In this document: in pieces, positions 25,620 through 33,980 of the stretch
Layout of the letters: each line of letters starts with the position of its first letter
Position numbering within the stretch: the first letter of the stretch is position 1
DNA from: Oribacterium parvum ACB1
GTDB lineage: Bacteria > Bacillota > Clostridia > Lachnospirales > Lachnospiraceae
Assembly (NCBI RefSeq): GCF_000238055.2
Contig: NZ_KE148312.1
Coordinates: 2,228,501 to 2,292,500 of the forward strand
Length of the DNA: 64,000 nt
Reading direction: 5' to 3'
The notes under the pieces: generated by a model
What the model was told of the DNA's origin: nothing
Seen by the model: only the letters and a program-made list of their open reading frames with translations
Database searches by the model: none
Made by a program: the position numbers and the translations under genes

Positions 25620-26560
25620 ACATATTCCTCCAGCATTTCTTTAACCGCTTTTCCGATTCTATAATCCTCTTTTTCTTCCTCTGATAAAGAAAGCTGAAGA
25701 GACAAAGGATCCATTATATTTCCGGCTTTATAAAAAAGCATATATCCAAGCTCCTGTACCATAGATCCCGGCATATCTATCTTTCCGGAAATAGGTCTAT
25801 TTTTTATCCCCAGTCTATTCATATCCTTTTTAGCCACAATGTAGCTTGGATAAGCGTTATCTTCTATATTGGAATATTCTGCCAATGCTGACATCCCACC
25901 TTTGATTGGAAGTTGCAAATCATCAGCAAAATAAAACGTAGATATCACAGGCGTTCTCATAAAATTCTTAAGATCTTCCCATAGAGCTTTTTTATCCTCA
26001 GGTATATTGATAACACGTGACCTGCCCTTTAATCCTAGAATCGGCATCTCTAAAAATTCGATTTCATCAAAACATCTTGAAGCAGACATCTTCGTGATTT
26101 CGAGTTTTTCCGCTGTTTTGCTAACATTTATTTCATTCCAATCCTCATATATTGCCGTAAGAATTAATTTTTGACATAGGTAGGATAAACGCTGAATCGG
26201 TTTTATCTCTCTTTCAGAATTTGCTTGCAGCAAAATCCCTAAAAAAGGCAGGTATATCTCCCTATTTTCTATAAAGAAAGGAATCCCTTCCGAAATCATC
26301 GTATTTATGGAATATAAATTTCCTGCTCTCAGATAGAAAGCACAATGCAGATTCAATATTTTTTCAATTTGTTTATGTTGTTTTCTTAGTTTTGATAAAT
26401 GAACTTGCTCTTTTGGAATAATAATAATCCACTCTGCACCATAGGTTTGGACCAATTTAAATGTATAAAGACTGATGTATAAGAGAGGAAGTCTATCTTC
26501 AAAGTTAATATCTTCCAACATAATTTCTATTCCCAGTCTTTTTTCCAAAAAATCTTTCAT
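25613..26560 (-). CDS. AbiEi-like antitoxin / winged-helix regulator
   Basis: A 315-residue protein with a winged-helix segment (EINVSKTAEKLEITKMSASRC, about 160-185) and a larger C-terminal domain (GGMSALAEYSNIED; YPSYIVAKKD), as in type IV AbiE-type antitoxins partnered with nucleotidyltransferase toxins. Such antitoxins repress their own promoter; a perfect inverted repeat lies 14 bases upstream (26575-26605). It overlaps the broken toxin gene. The reading frame is intact. Confidence 0.78.
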   Translation of the reverse strand: MKDFLEKRLGIEIMLEDINFEDRLPLLYISLYTFKLVQTYGAEWIIIIPKEQVHLSKLRKQHKQIEKILNLHCAFYLRAGNLYSINTMISEGIPFFIENREIYLPFLGILLQANSEREIKPIQRLSYLCQKLILTAIYEDWNEINVSKTAEKLEITKMSASRCFDEIEFLEMPILGLKGRSRVINIPEDKKALWEDLKNFMRTPVISTFYFADDLQLPIKGGMSALAEYSNIEDNAYPSYIVAKKDMNRLGIKNRPISGKIDMPGSMVQELGYMLFYKAGNIMDPLSLQLSLSEEEKEDYRIGKAVKEMLEEYVW

Positions 26561-26574
26561 AAATACTCCTTTTT

Positions 26575-26605
26575 TATTTTGTAACTTAATTTAGGTTACA
26601 AAATA
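26575..26605. promoter_or_regulatory. Probable autoregulatory operator of the AbiE-like system
   Basis: Perfect 11-bp inverted repeat TATTTTGTAAC/GTTACAAAATA (26575-26585, 26595-26605) with a 9-base spacer, directly upstream of the antitoxin start at 26560. Position and symmetry fit the operators bound by AbiEi proteins. Confidence 0.6.
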
Positions 26606-26670
26606 AATATAAAGGACTTTATCTGGAAAATCAAATGGAAATTATAGGTATATCAGATTTAAAGTACTTT

Positions 26671-26727
26671 TAAAAAAAAAAGAGAGTTGCATGCATTAGC
26701 TTTTAAATGCCTACACTCCCTATTTTT
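26671..26727 (-). terminator. Terminator of the 5-oxoproline operon
   Basis: Just past the pxpA stop (26738) on the minus strand an imperfect stem (GGGAGTGTAGGCATT pairing with AATGCATGCAACTCTC) is followed by a run of about ten T. Confidence 0.65.
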
Positions 26728-26737
26728 CTATTTTCTC

Positions 26738-27496
26738 CTACCCTTTAAGCTTTCTTATCTCCACTCCGTTTTCCGTTAGGGCTGCCCGGAGCTTCTTCAC
26801 AAAAAGGAGGGCCTTCTCTCCGTCACCGTGAACGCATACGGAATCCGCCTGTATAGGGATTTCCTTTCCGCTGATTGCCTTAACCTTTCCCTTTAAAATC
26901 ATGGAAAGCACACGATCTATGGCGAGGTTTTCATCGGTAATCATCGCCCCTTCCTTGCTTCTTGCCACAAGACTGCCGTCTTCTTCGTAGGCTCTATCCA
27001 TAAAGACTTCCGCGCGCACAGGAAGACCGAGCTTCACAGCCTCTTTATAAAGGGTGCCGGAGCTTTGCGCAAGAATAATGAGGCTCTTATCGTATTCCTT
27101 AACCGCTTCGCAAATGGCTTTTGCAAGGCTTTCCTCCTTTGCCGCCATATTGTAGAGGGCGCCGTGCGGTTTCACATGCTGAAGCTTTCCGCCGTTTTTA
27201 TGCAGAAAAGCATCTACTGCCCCGATCTGGTAGAGCATCATCGCCTTCACTTCCTTCGGGCTTAAATTCATATTTCTTCTACCGAAGCCCTGCAAATCCG
27301 GAAAGCCCGGGTGTGCACCGATTGCGGTTCCCGACTTTTCACAGATTCCGACCGTATTTTCCAGCACAACGGGATCTCCCGCATGAAAGCCGCAGGCAAT
27401 ATTTGCCGAAGAAATAAGCGGAATCAGCTCCTCATCGAATCCCAAGGTATATCTTCCGTAGGACTCTCCTACATCTGCATTTAAGTCAACCTTCAT
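26738..27496 (-). CDS. pxpA: 5-oxoprolinase subunit A (LamB/YcsF family)
   Basis: A 252-residue LamB/YcsF protein: VDLNADVGESYGRYTLGFDE at the start, NIACGFHAGDP, GAHPGFPDLQGFGRR, KPHGALYN and CVHGDGE. PxpA acts with PxpB and PxpC in ATP-dependent opening of 5-oxoproline (pyroglutamate) to glutamate. It is the last gene of the operon and begins six bases after accC. Full length for the family. Confidence 0.95.
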   Translation of the reverse strand: MKVDLNADVGESYGRYTLGFDEELIPLISSANIACGFHAGDPVVLENTVGICEKSGTAIGAHPGFPDLQGFGRRNMNLSPKEVKAMMLYQIGAVDAFLHKNGGKLQHVKPHGALYNMAAKEESLAKAICEAVKEYDKSLIILAQSSGTLYKEAVKLGLPVRAEVFMDRAYEEDGSLVARSKEGAMITDENLAIDRVLSMILKGKVKAISGKEIPIQADSVCVHGDGEKALLFVKKLRAALTENGVEIRKLKG

Positions 27497-27502
27497 CTTC
27501 TC

Positions 27503-28852
27503 CTACTTTCCCGAAAGCATAAAACGCTCTACGAAACCGGTATCAACTTTTCCCTCCCGAAAAGCCTCGGACTGCATAATCTTATATTGAAAATCGAGAT
27601 TCGTCTCCACACCGAGGACCAGCATTTCCTCAAGGGCAACCTTCATTTTCCGAATCGCCTCATCCCGATCTCGTCCAAGTACCAGTACCTTGGCAATCAT
27701 GGAATCGTACTCCATCGGAATGCTGTAGCCGGTGTAAAGCGCGGTATCGACACGCACCCCGTTTCCGCCGGGAAGGTGAAGTGCCGTAATTTTACCGGGG
27801 CTTGGCATAAAGTTCTTCTCCGGAATTTCCGCATTGATTCTACACTCTATGCTGTGCCCAAGGAAGGGAATCTCTTCCTGTTTAAGACTCAAGGGCTCTC
27901 CTGCCGCAACTCTAATCTGTTCCATGACAAGGTCGGTGTTCGTGAGCAGCTCTGTAACGCCATGCTCCACCTGGATACGGGTATTCATTTCCATAAAATA
28001 GAACTCCCCGCTCTTATCCATGATGAATTCAATGGTTCCTGCTCCGGTGTACTGCACGGACTTTGCCGCCTTGACGGCAGCCTCCATCATCTTCTTTCTC
28101 GTTTCCGGACTGACAATCGGCGAGGGAGATTCCTCGACAAGCTTCTGGTGATTTCTCTGTATGGAGCAGTCTCTTTCCCCGAGAGCAACAACATTTCCGA
28201 AATTGTCCCCCATAATCTGTGCCTCGACATGACGAGGCTCTAAAATCAACTTTTCCAGATACATCGCATCATCCGAAAAGGCATTTGCAGACTCTCTTTG
28301 CGCAGTAAGGAAGTCCTTTTCAAAGTCCTCCTCTCCGAAGCACTCTCTCATTCCCTTTCCGCCACCGCCGGAGCTTGCCTTAATCATGACCGGAAAGCCC
28401 ATTTTCTTGGCTTCCTCTAAGGCCTCCTTCACATCATAAAGAACGGATAAGGAACCGGGAACCACCGGCACACCGGCTTCCCGCATCTTCGCTCTCGCCT
28501 GTGATTTATTTCCCATGGAGTCAATCACTTCCGCAGTCGGACCGATAAAGACTATGCCGTTTTCTTCACATTTTTTAGCAAAGCTCGCATTTTCCGAAAG
28601 AAAACCGTAGCCGGGATGAATGGCATCACAACCCATATTCTTCGCCACGGTTAAAATCGTATCCATATTCAAATAGGAGTTTCTTGCCGAGCCCTCTCCG
28701 ATACACACTCTTTCGTCCGCAAGACGACTATGGAGCGCGTCCTGATCCTCCTTGGAGTAAACCGCAACGGAGGACACGGAAAGAGCACGAAGCGCACGGA
28801 TGACCCGAACCGCAATCTCTCCTCGATTTGCCACTAAAACTCGTTTAAACAC
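27503..28852 (-). CDS. accC: Biotin carboxylase (AccC family)
   Basis: A 449-residue ATP-grasp biotin carboxylase: VLVANRGEIAVRVIRAL, HPGYGFLSENASFA, KASSGGGGKGMR, EMNTRIQVEHGVTE. It carboxylates biotin on the carrier protein encoded just upstream. The GTG at 28852 is chosen: AAAGGAGG precedes it by about five bases and the length matches the family; the frame is open 23 codons more. No carboxyltransferase AccA/AccD is nearby; instead it is embedded among pxp genes, so its acceptor may be specific to this pathway. Confidence 0.95.
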   Translation of the reverse strand: MFKRVLVANRGEIAVRVIRALRALSVSSVAVYSKEDQDALHSRLADERVCIGEGSARNSYLNMDTILTVAKNMGCDAIHPGYGFLSENASFAKKCEENGIVFIGPTAEVIDSMGNKSQARAKMREAGVPVVPGSLSVLYDVKEALEEAKKMGFPVMIKASSGGGGKGMRECFGEEDFEKDFLTAQRESANAFSDDAMYLEKLILEPRHVEAQIMGDNFGNVVALGERDCSIQRNHQKLVEESPSPIVSPETRKKMMEAAVKAAKSVQYTGAGTIEFIMDKSGEFYFMEMNTRIQVEHGVTELLTNTDLVMEQIRVAAGEPLSLKQEEIPFLGHSIECRINAEIPEKNFMPSPGKITALHLPGGNGVRVDTALYTGYSIPMEYDSMIAKVLVLGRDRDEAIRKMKVALEEMLVLGVETNLDFQYKIMQSEAFREGKVDTGFVERFMLSGK

Positions 28853-28928
28853 CTTTTCCTCCTTTAAAGCTGTAGAACAGACTAAGTCTGTTCCTTTCAG
28901 CGCCTTCTCACACTTTCTCACGTTTTCC

Positions 28929-29019
28929 GCTGCCTTCTGAAACTAAAACGCAAGCTCAGCCTTCTGATACTAAAATTTAAGGCTTTGTCTTCTCACACCA
29001 AAGCGTAAGCTCAGCGCTC
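28929..29019. repeat. Three degenerate ~28-bp tandem repeats between accB and accC
   Basis: Units at 28931-28958, 28959-28987 and 28988-29014 share a pattern like YCTTCTGAYACTAAAAYGYAAGCTCA. They lie in the 167-base gap between accB and accC. Hairpin or terminator activity is not obvious; they may set the level of accC relative to accB. Confidence 0.5.
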
Positions 29020-29475
29020 TTACAGCTTTCTCACACGGAATAAAGGCTGTCCGTATTCCACCTTCTGCTCGTTCGAAACCAGTACCGCTTCGATTTCACA
29101 GTCGAAATCCGCCGTGATTTCATTCATCATCTTCATGGCTTCGAGGATACAGACGGTATCCCCAGCCTTTACAGTGTCTCCTACCTTTACAAAGGCAGGA
29201 ATAGTCGGGCCCTTAGCGGAATAAAAGGTTCCCACAATCGGACTTGTGATATGCACTTCATTTTCCTCCTCAGCAGTGTCTGTAGAAGAATTGCTTGCAC
29301 TGCTGTCACTGCTGACTGCACTGATACTGCTTACCACTCCGCTTCCTGCAATAACAGGAGGATTATCCAGCTTACTCATCATAATCTTAAAATCGCCGTC
29401 TTTAATGGACATGGTGTTTAAGGTAGAGCCCTCCATAATCTTCACCAGTCCTTCTAACTTTTCTAAATCCAACAT
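29020..29475 (-). CDS. accB: Biotin carboxyl carrier protein (AccB family)
   Basis: A 151-residue carrier: N-terminal MLDLEKLEGLVKIMEGSTLN region, an Ala/Ser linker (about 50-75), and a C-terminal biotinyl domain (about 77-151) with the biotinylation motif EAMKM. GGAGAG lies four bases before the ATG at 29475. It overlaps no neighbour but follows pxpC by 26 bases, so it is cotranscribed with the 5-oxoprolinase genes. Confidence 0.95.
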   Translation of the reverse strand: MLDLEKLEGLVKIMEGSTLNTMSIKDGDFKIMMSKLDNPPVIAGSGVVSSISAVSSDSSASNSSTDTAEEENEVHITSPIVGTFYSAKGPTIPAFVKVGDTVKAGDTVCILEAMKMMNEITADFDCEIEAVLVSNEQKVEYGQPLFRVRKL

Positions 29476-29501
29476 TCTACTCTCCTTATCGTAAAGCTGT
29501 C

Positions 29502-30509
29502 CTATCCGAACAGCATGGATAATCTCTTTGCAGCCAATCTGCATTCGAGCACTTCCTTACAGGGCTTATGGATTGCCTTTCGCATCTCCTGTAGCTCCCG
29601 TTCCTCCTGTAGCATAAGCTGCTGTGCTTCCTGCACACTCACCGCCTCGAAACGAATCTTATCGTCCATTCTTCTCTGAACGAGTTTCGGTAAATCCACG
29701 GAAATGACTGTCGCTATCTTTCCGTAGCCTCCGGTTGTCTGCCGATCCGCAAGAAGGATAATCGGTTTTCCGTGGGAAGGCACCTGTATGGAGCCGAGGG
29801 CAATACCGTCGGAAATAATATCCGAACCGCGCTTTGTTTCGATAAAGCTTCCCTCCAGACGCATCCCCATGCGGTCAAATTCCGCACCGACCGTAAACTC
29901 CGTTTCTAGGAAGCTCCGGATTCCCTTTTTGGAAAATATCTCTTCCTCCGGTCCCATGACCACGCGAATCTTCACCTTATCTTCCTCATATTCTTTGAGC
30001 GGAAGCGTTCTTGAGAGAAAGCTCGAAAGGTAAATTCTTCTGTTAATACGGGTCTCAATAAAATCGCCGTCCTCCAGCTTTCTTCCCTTAAAGCCCCCTA
30101 TTTGACATTTCAAGTTAGTGGAACGGGAACCCATCACAACGGGCACCTTCAGATAATTGGAAAAGGCGATATAGCAGGTTCTCCCGGTTCTTGCGGAGCC
30201 GATTTTTAAGACATCCCCTTCCGCAACATAAATTGCGGTATACATAGGGATCTTCTCGTCATTTAACTCCGGACGGAAGTCCCCTCCCGTTATGGAAATA
30301 ATCATGGGAGCAGTAAACTCCAGTGTAGGCCCGATTAAAGTACACTCTAAAACCGCCTCATTTTCCGGATTGTCCAGTAGGAGGTTTGCAATACGGAAGG
30401 CTCTTCTATCCATGACGCCGTTTACATTAAAGCCCTGCGCCTGAAATCCGCTTCGCCCTAAGTCCTGCACCGTGGTAAGAAGTCCTCCTTTAATTACTCG
30501 AAATCCCAT
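29502..30509 (-). CDS. pxpC: 5-oxoprolinase subunit C (KipA/biotin-dependent carboxyltransferase-like)
   Basis: A 335-residue PxpC/KipA protein (GLLTTVQDLGRSGFQAQGFN, NGVMDRRAFRIANLLLDN, HGKPIILLADRQTTGGYGKI). The fold is that of the carboxyltransferase half of urea amidolyase; with PxpB it forms the core complex for 5-oxoproline cleavage. It starts one base after the pxpB stop. The C-terminus has an extra ~40-residue basic/helical tail (QLMLQEERELQEMRKA...). Confidence 0.94.
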   Translation of the reverse strand: MGFRVIKGGLLTTVQDLGRSGFQAQGFNVNGVMDRRAFRIANLLLDNPENEAVLECTLIGPTLEFTAPMIISITGGDFRPELNDEKIPMYTAIYVAEGDVLKIGSARTGRTCYIAFSNYLKVPVVMGSRSTNLKCQIGGFKGRKLEDGDFIETRINRRIYLSSFLSRTLPLKEYEEDKVKIRVVMGPEEEIFSKKGIRSFLETEFTVGAEFDRMGMRLEGSFIETKRGSDIISDGIALGSIQVPSHGKPIILLADRQTTGGYGKIATVISVDLPKLVQRRMDDKIRFEAVSVQEAQQLMLQEERELQEMRKAIHKPCKEVLECRLAAKRLSMLFG

Positions 30510-30510
30510 T

Positions 30511-31236
30511 TTACTCCCCCTTATACCACTTTACTTCATACTCATCCTTCGCTACCGCCTCTTCTATCTCCCGATATTCCTCAAGGGAAATGGGGCAGAA
30601 ACGAATGTATTCTCCGGCTCTTGTGAGGATCGGATCCTGTTTTGCCGGATTATACATCTTTACCGGCGTCTTTCCAATCAAACGCCATCCACCGGGAGAA
30701 TCCACGGGATATACCCCGGTCTGAGAGCCTCCAATCCCGACAGATCCCGCCGGAATACAGAGTCTCGGATTATCGAGTCGCTTGGTGTGAAGCTTTTCCT
30801 CTAAACCCCCGAGGTAGGTAAATCCCGGCAGAAAACCGAGCATATAAATTAGATACGCATCCCGGGAATGTCGTTCAATCACTTCTTCCACGGAATAGCC
30901 GGAATTTTCCGCAACAAAGCTAAGATCCGGTCCGAATTCCCCGCCGTAGCAGACAGGAATCTCCCAAATCTTTTTTTCGAGACTCTCGACCTGTGTATCC
31001 ATTTTCACAATGGAATGCAGTCTCTTATATAATTCCTCATAGCGAATTACCAAGGGATTGTACTCCACAAGAAGGGACGCATAAGCCGGAATCATATCCA
31101 CAATGCCTTCAATCTGTTGCATCTTTATCAGCTGTACCGTAGCACTGATAGCTCGATTCACTTCTTCGCTGATCTCCTGTTTAAAAAGAATCAGAATTGC
31201 GGAATCCCCTGCCGCTACCACTCTTACCTTTTCCAT
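30511..31236 (-). CDS. pxpB: 5-oxoprolinase subunit B (KipI family)
   Basis: A 241-residue PxpB/KipI protein: AAGDSAILILF at the start, then the cyclophilin-like domain with IPVCYGGEFGPDL, YLIYMLGFLPGFTYLGGL and RLCIPAGSVGIGGSQTGVYP. It pairs with PxpC. First pxp gene after the transporter, separated by 318 bases that contain direct repeats and a hairpin. Confidence 0.94.
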   Translation of the reverse strand: MEKVRVVAAGDSAILILFKQEISEEVNRAISATVQLIKMQQIEGIVDMIPAYASLLVEYNPLVIRYEELYKRLHSIVKMDTQVESLEKKIWEIPVCYGGEFGPDLSFVAENSGYSVEEVIERHSRDAYLIYMLGFLPGFTYLGGLEEKLHTKRLDNPRLCIPAGSVGIGGSQTGVYPVDSPGGWRLIGKTPVKMYNPAKQDPILTRAGEYIRFCPISLEEYREIEEAVAKDEYEVKWYKGE

Positions 31237-31369
31237 AAATTTTCCTTCTTAATCCATATCCATCTTCATACTGTAAAAACACCGATTTATTTTCGTTTTT
31301 TGGGGGAAAAATAAACTTCCATGCACAATCGTATTGCCGCGCGCTTCTTGCTTTCGCTTTACATTAAGT

Positions 31370-31473
31370 ATATTTCCCCTATAAACGAGCTGCCGTGCCA
31401 AAAGTAATAAGCAATCTCATGACGGAATCTGCTATTTCCCCTACAAGCGAGCTGCCGTACGATTTCGTACGGC
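31370..31473. repeat. Two ~29-bp direct repeats and a hairpin in the transporter-pxpB gap
   Basis: The 318-base gap 31237-31554 has no gene. It holds TATTTCCCCTAYAARCGAGC followed by TGCCGT twice (about 31370-31398 and 31433-31461), and a perfect 8-bp hairpin GCCGTACG/CGTACGGC (31454-31461, 31466-31473) without a T-tract. It could attenuate or process the operon transcript; no known riboswitch is recognised. Confidence 0.5.
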
Positions 31474-31554
31474 ACTCATTATAAACCAAATTTGTCTGCA
31501 AAATACAGTTCAATCTTTTGTATTATTTAATCTTTTAGATTATTTTCAATGCCT

Positions 31555-32748
31555 TTAGAATAATTTCAATGCCGAAAGAGAACGAATACCTACATAGGCT
31601 GCAAGTACAACAACCACAATACCTAAGATAAAAAGCAGCTTCGGATGCTTATAGTTCTCTCCCACAATCTTCTTATTCTGTGAAGCCACAAGACATACAC
31701 CAAGGGTTACCGGTAAAATCAGTCCGTTTAAAGCTCCCGCCAAAACAAGGAGAGTTGCCGGCTTTCCGAGGAAGGCCATAACCAAAGTGGAAATCACGAT
31801 AAAGGCGATAGTCCAAAGATTTTCCTTCTCCGCTATCTTCGAAGAGAAAGTCTTTAAGAAACTGACGGAAGTATAGGCCGCACCGATGATGGACGTAATA
31901 GCTGCACAGGTAAGCACCAGTCCGGAGAAGCGTCTTCCGATTTCTCCTGCTCCCTGGAAGAAAGCATCCGCTGCAGGATTTCCCGCATCTAAAGTTACTC
32001 CTTTTACCACTACACCAAGCACTGCAAGGAATAAAAGAATACGAACAATCGCTGCCACAATCATGCCCATCACTGCGGAATACTGAATGTCCTTAAGCTT
32101 TCCTTCTCCTGTAACCCCTGCATCAATCAATCTGTGTGCACCGGCAAAAGTGATATATCCGCCAACCGTGCCCCCAAGGAGTGTCAAGATAGCCGGAACC
32201 AATGTGCCGAGCTTCGCATCCGGAACAAAGCTGTTCTTTACCGCTGTCGCAACAGGAGGCTTTACAATGAAAATTACTACAAGGATAACCACAATCATGA
32301 TACCGCCCAGAATCTTTACGAGCTTATCCATAATCCCCTTAGCATCTTTGGAGAGGAAAACGAGTACAGCGAGGCCCCCTGCAATAAAGTAGGAAATCTG
32401 CACCGGAATTCCCAAGGTAGTTTGAATCCCGAGAGCACCTCCACCTACATTTCCGATATTAAACACCAGACCGCCAAGAACAATCAGGAAGGAGATAAAG
32501 TATCCAAGTCCCGGAAGTAAACGGTTTCCGACATCCTGTCCTCTCATCCCGCTTACGCAAAGCACTCGCCAGATATTTAACTGTGCAATGGCGGAAAGGA
32601 TAACGGAAATCAGGATAACAAAGCCGAAACTCGCCTGAAAGTCTCCTGTAAACTTTGCCGTCTGTGTCAAAAATCCCGGCCCGATAGCCGAAGTTGCCAT
32701 AAGGAATGCCGCCCCCAGTAAGGCACCGCTTTTTGCTTTTCCGTTCAT
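31555..32748 (-). CDS. NRAMP-family-like transporter of 5-oxoproline operons (YcsG-like)
   Basis: A 397-residue membrane protein with about eleven helices (SAIGPGFLTQTAKFTGDFQA at the first, GFVILISVILSAIAQLNIWR at the second, TLLGGTVGGYITFAGAH midway). It resembles B. subtilis YcsG, an NRAMP-superfamily protein encoded beside ycsF. Classical NRAMP metal-binding DPGN and MPH motifs are not present, so it probably moves an organic substrate, perhaps 5-oxoproline, rather than metals; this is inference from the operon. First gene of the operon. Confidence 0.85.
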   Translation of the reverse strand: MNGKAKSGALLGAAFLMATSAIGPGFLTQTAKFTGDFQASFGFVILISVILSAIAQLNIWRVLCVSGMRGQDVGNRLLPGLGYFISFLIVLGGLVFNIGNVGGGALGIQTTLGIPVQISYFIAGGLAVLVFLSKDAKGIMDKLVKILGGIMIVVILVVIFIVKPPVATAVKNSFVPDAKLGTLVPAILTLLGGTVGGYITFAGAHRLIDAGVTGEGKLKDIQYSAVMGMIVAAIVRILLFLAVLGVVVKGVTLDAGNPAADAFFQGAGEIGRRFSGLVLTCAAITSIIGAAYTSVSFLKTFSSKIAEKENLWTIAFIVISTLVMAFLGKPATLLVLAGALNGLILPVTLGVCLVASQNKKIVGENYKHPKLLFILGIVVVVLAAYVGIRSLSALKLF

Positions 32749-32780
32749 ACTCTCTTCCTCCTTTGTATTAGGACTTATTT

Positions 32781-32839
32781 ATTCAAGTCTTATATTCAAG
32801 TCTTGTATGGTAGTATAATTCATTTTCCCCATTCGTCAA
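32781..32839 (-). promoter_or_regulatory. Operon promoter with tandem operator-like repeats
   Basis: Minus strand TTGACG (32834-32839) and TATACT (32812-32817), 16-base spacer. Over and just past the expected start point lie two direct repeats ATTCAAGTCTT (plus-strand 32781-32791 and 32794-32804, 13-base period). They look like a regulator site controlling the transporter-pxp-acc operon. The regulator is unknown. Confidence 0.6.
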
Positions 32840-33001
32840 GCAAAATTTTTCATCCTTTAAAAGAAAAAATTTTTAACTAAAATGATACATGAGTAAATTG
32901 GATCTGCAGTGACAAAGCTGTAAAATGCTCGCATTTTATAGTTCCTATTTACTTTGTCGATATAAGTTTTGTATAGATAGCTGTTAAATAAGGAGATTAC
33001 T

Positions 33002-33784
33002 ATGGGAATGCAAGGAATAAACAGAGGTTTGAGTACTCAGTACCAGCAGATCGACAAGAAAGTTTTAGGATACAAGCTAAATGGAGAGTATAAGACAACG
33101 GAATTTCGTATCCTGCAAAAAAAAGATAGTTTCATATTAAGTGAGGAGTACAAAGGATTTGCAGAGAAAGAAGGAACGCCAAAGATTACGAATGAGGGAG
33201 AATTCGTATTCGTAAATCATTCTATTTCCGCCGTGCTGAAAGAAGATAATAAGCAAAGAAACTGGAAAATACAGTTTGACAATGCCGATGATTTACGAAG
33301 TATAGCCGAGGACGGATATCTTCAAGTTAATGGGAGAAAGATTGTACTCACAGAAAAGGAAAGGAAAAATTTCAAAACAATTGCTGACGATATAACAAAA
33401 TTCAACGAACTGAAGGCCAAATTTTGCGATAGCTTGAAAAATCTTTCCGAAGTACAAAAGCAGGCAAATGAAAAAAATGAAGAATTTCTGATTTTAAAGA
33501 TTACCCTACTCTATGGCAGCGGGAAGGATGTGCATGAAAAGGACTTGAAATTTTTGAGAGAAAAAGATCCTGAAATGTTTTCCTTGGCAATCAAAATGCG
33601 TTCCCTGCAAACCAGGATAGAAAAAAATAAAAAAAAGAAGTCTCTTGTTGAGGAGGCAAAGGAAAAATCCTTTAAACAGATTGACGCCATTGAATATGAA
33701 AAGGATAATATAGAGCTAAATATTGATATAAAAAATAATAAGGTAAGCGAAATCAAAACTGTAAGTGAGAAAGTAATCGCATAA
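33002..33784 (+). CDS. Hypothetical coiled-coil protein, 260 aa
   Basis: Not recognised. The N-terminal ~115 residues alternate strands and turns (TEFRILQKKDSFILSEEYKG; GEFVFVNHSISAVLKE), and residues about 125-240 form charged helices with heptad character (KNLSEVQKQANEKNEEFLIL; LQTRIEKNKKKKSLVEEAKE). No signal peptide or membrane segment. GGAG lies before the ATG and a strong terminator follows. A structural or secreted-effector role is possible but unsupported. Confidence 0.75.
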   Translation: MGMQGINRGLSTQYQQIDKKVLGYKLNGEYKTTEFRILQKKDSFILSEEYKGFAEKEGTPKITNEGEFVFVNHSISAVLKEDNKQRNWKIQFDNADDLRSIAEDGYLQVNGRKIVLTEKERKNFKTIADDITKFNELKAKFCDSLKNLSEVQKQANEKNEEFLILKITLLYGSGKDVHEKDLKFLREKDPEMFSLAIKMRSLQTRIEKNKKKKSLVEEAKEKSFKQIDAIEYEKDNIELNIDIKNNKVSEIKTVSEKVIA

Positions 33785-33803
33785 ATCATAAGTAACCGTT
33801 TTC

Positions 33804-33864
33804 GAGAATAAAAAAGCGTGCAGAGCCTGCCGGATTAGCAAAGCTTGCACGCCTTTTAATTCTC
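33804..33864 (+). terminator. Intrinsic terminator
   Basis: GAGAAT-A6-GCGTGCA pairs with TGCACGC-CTTTTAA-TTCTC (33804-33822 with 33845-33864), a long A/T-flanked stem ending the coiled-coil gene. Confidence 0.75.
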
Positions 33865-33904
33865 AACAAGTGGCACAGGCTGATCCTGAGACATCTTGTT
33901 CATA

Positions 33905-33942
33905 ACGAGTATCGCTTTCAAAGCGTGCGATATCTCATTTTC
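33905..33942 (-). repeat. 38-bp dispersed repeat, copy A
   Basis: Minus strand: GAAAATGAGATA, 14 variable bases, AGCGATACTCGT. The two 12-base flanks are identical to those of copy B (52387-52424) and the spacing is the same. In this copy GAGATATCGC and GCGATACTC can pair. It lies past the stop of the surface-protein gene. Function unknown. Confidence 0.6.
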
Positions 33943-33980
33943 AAGAAGTACCATGTATAGAGCACAATATGCAGTTCCTC

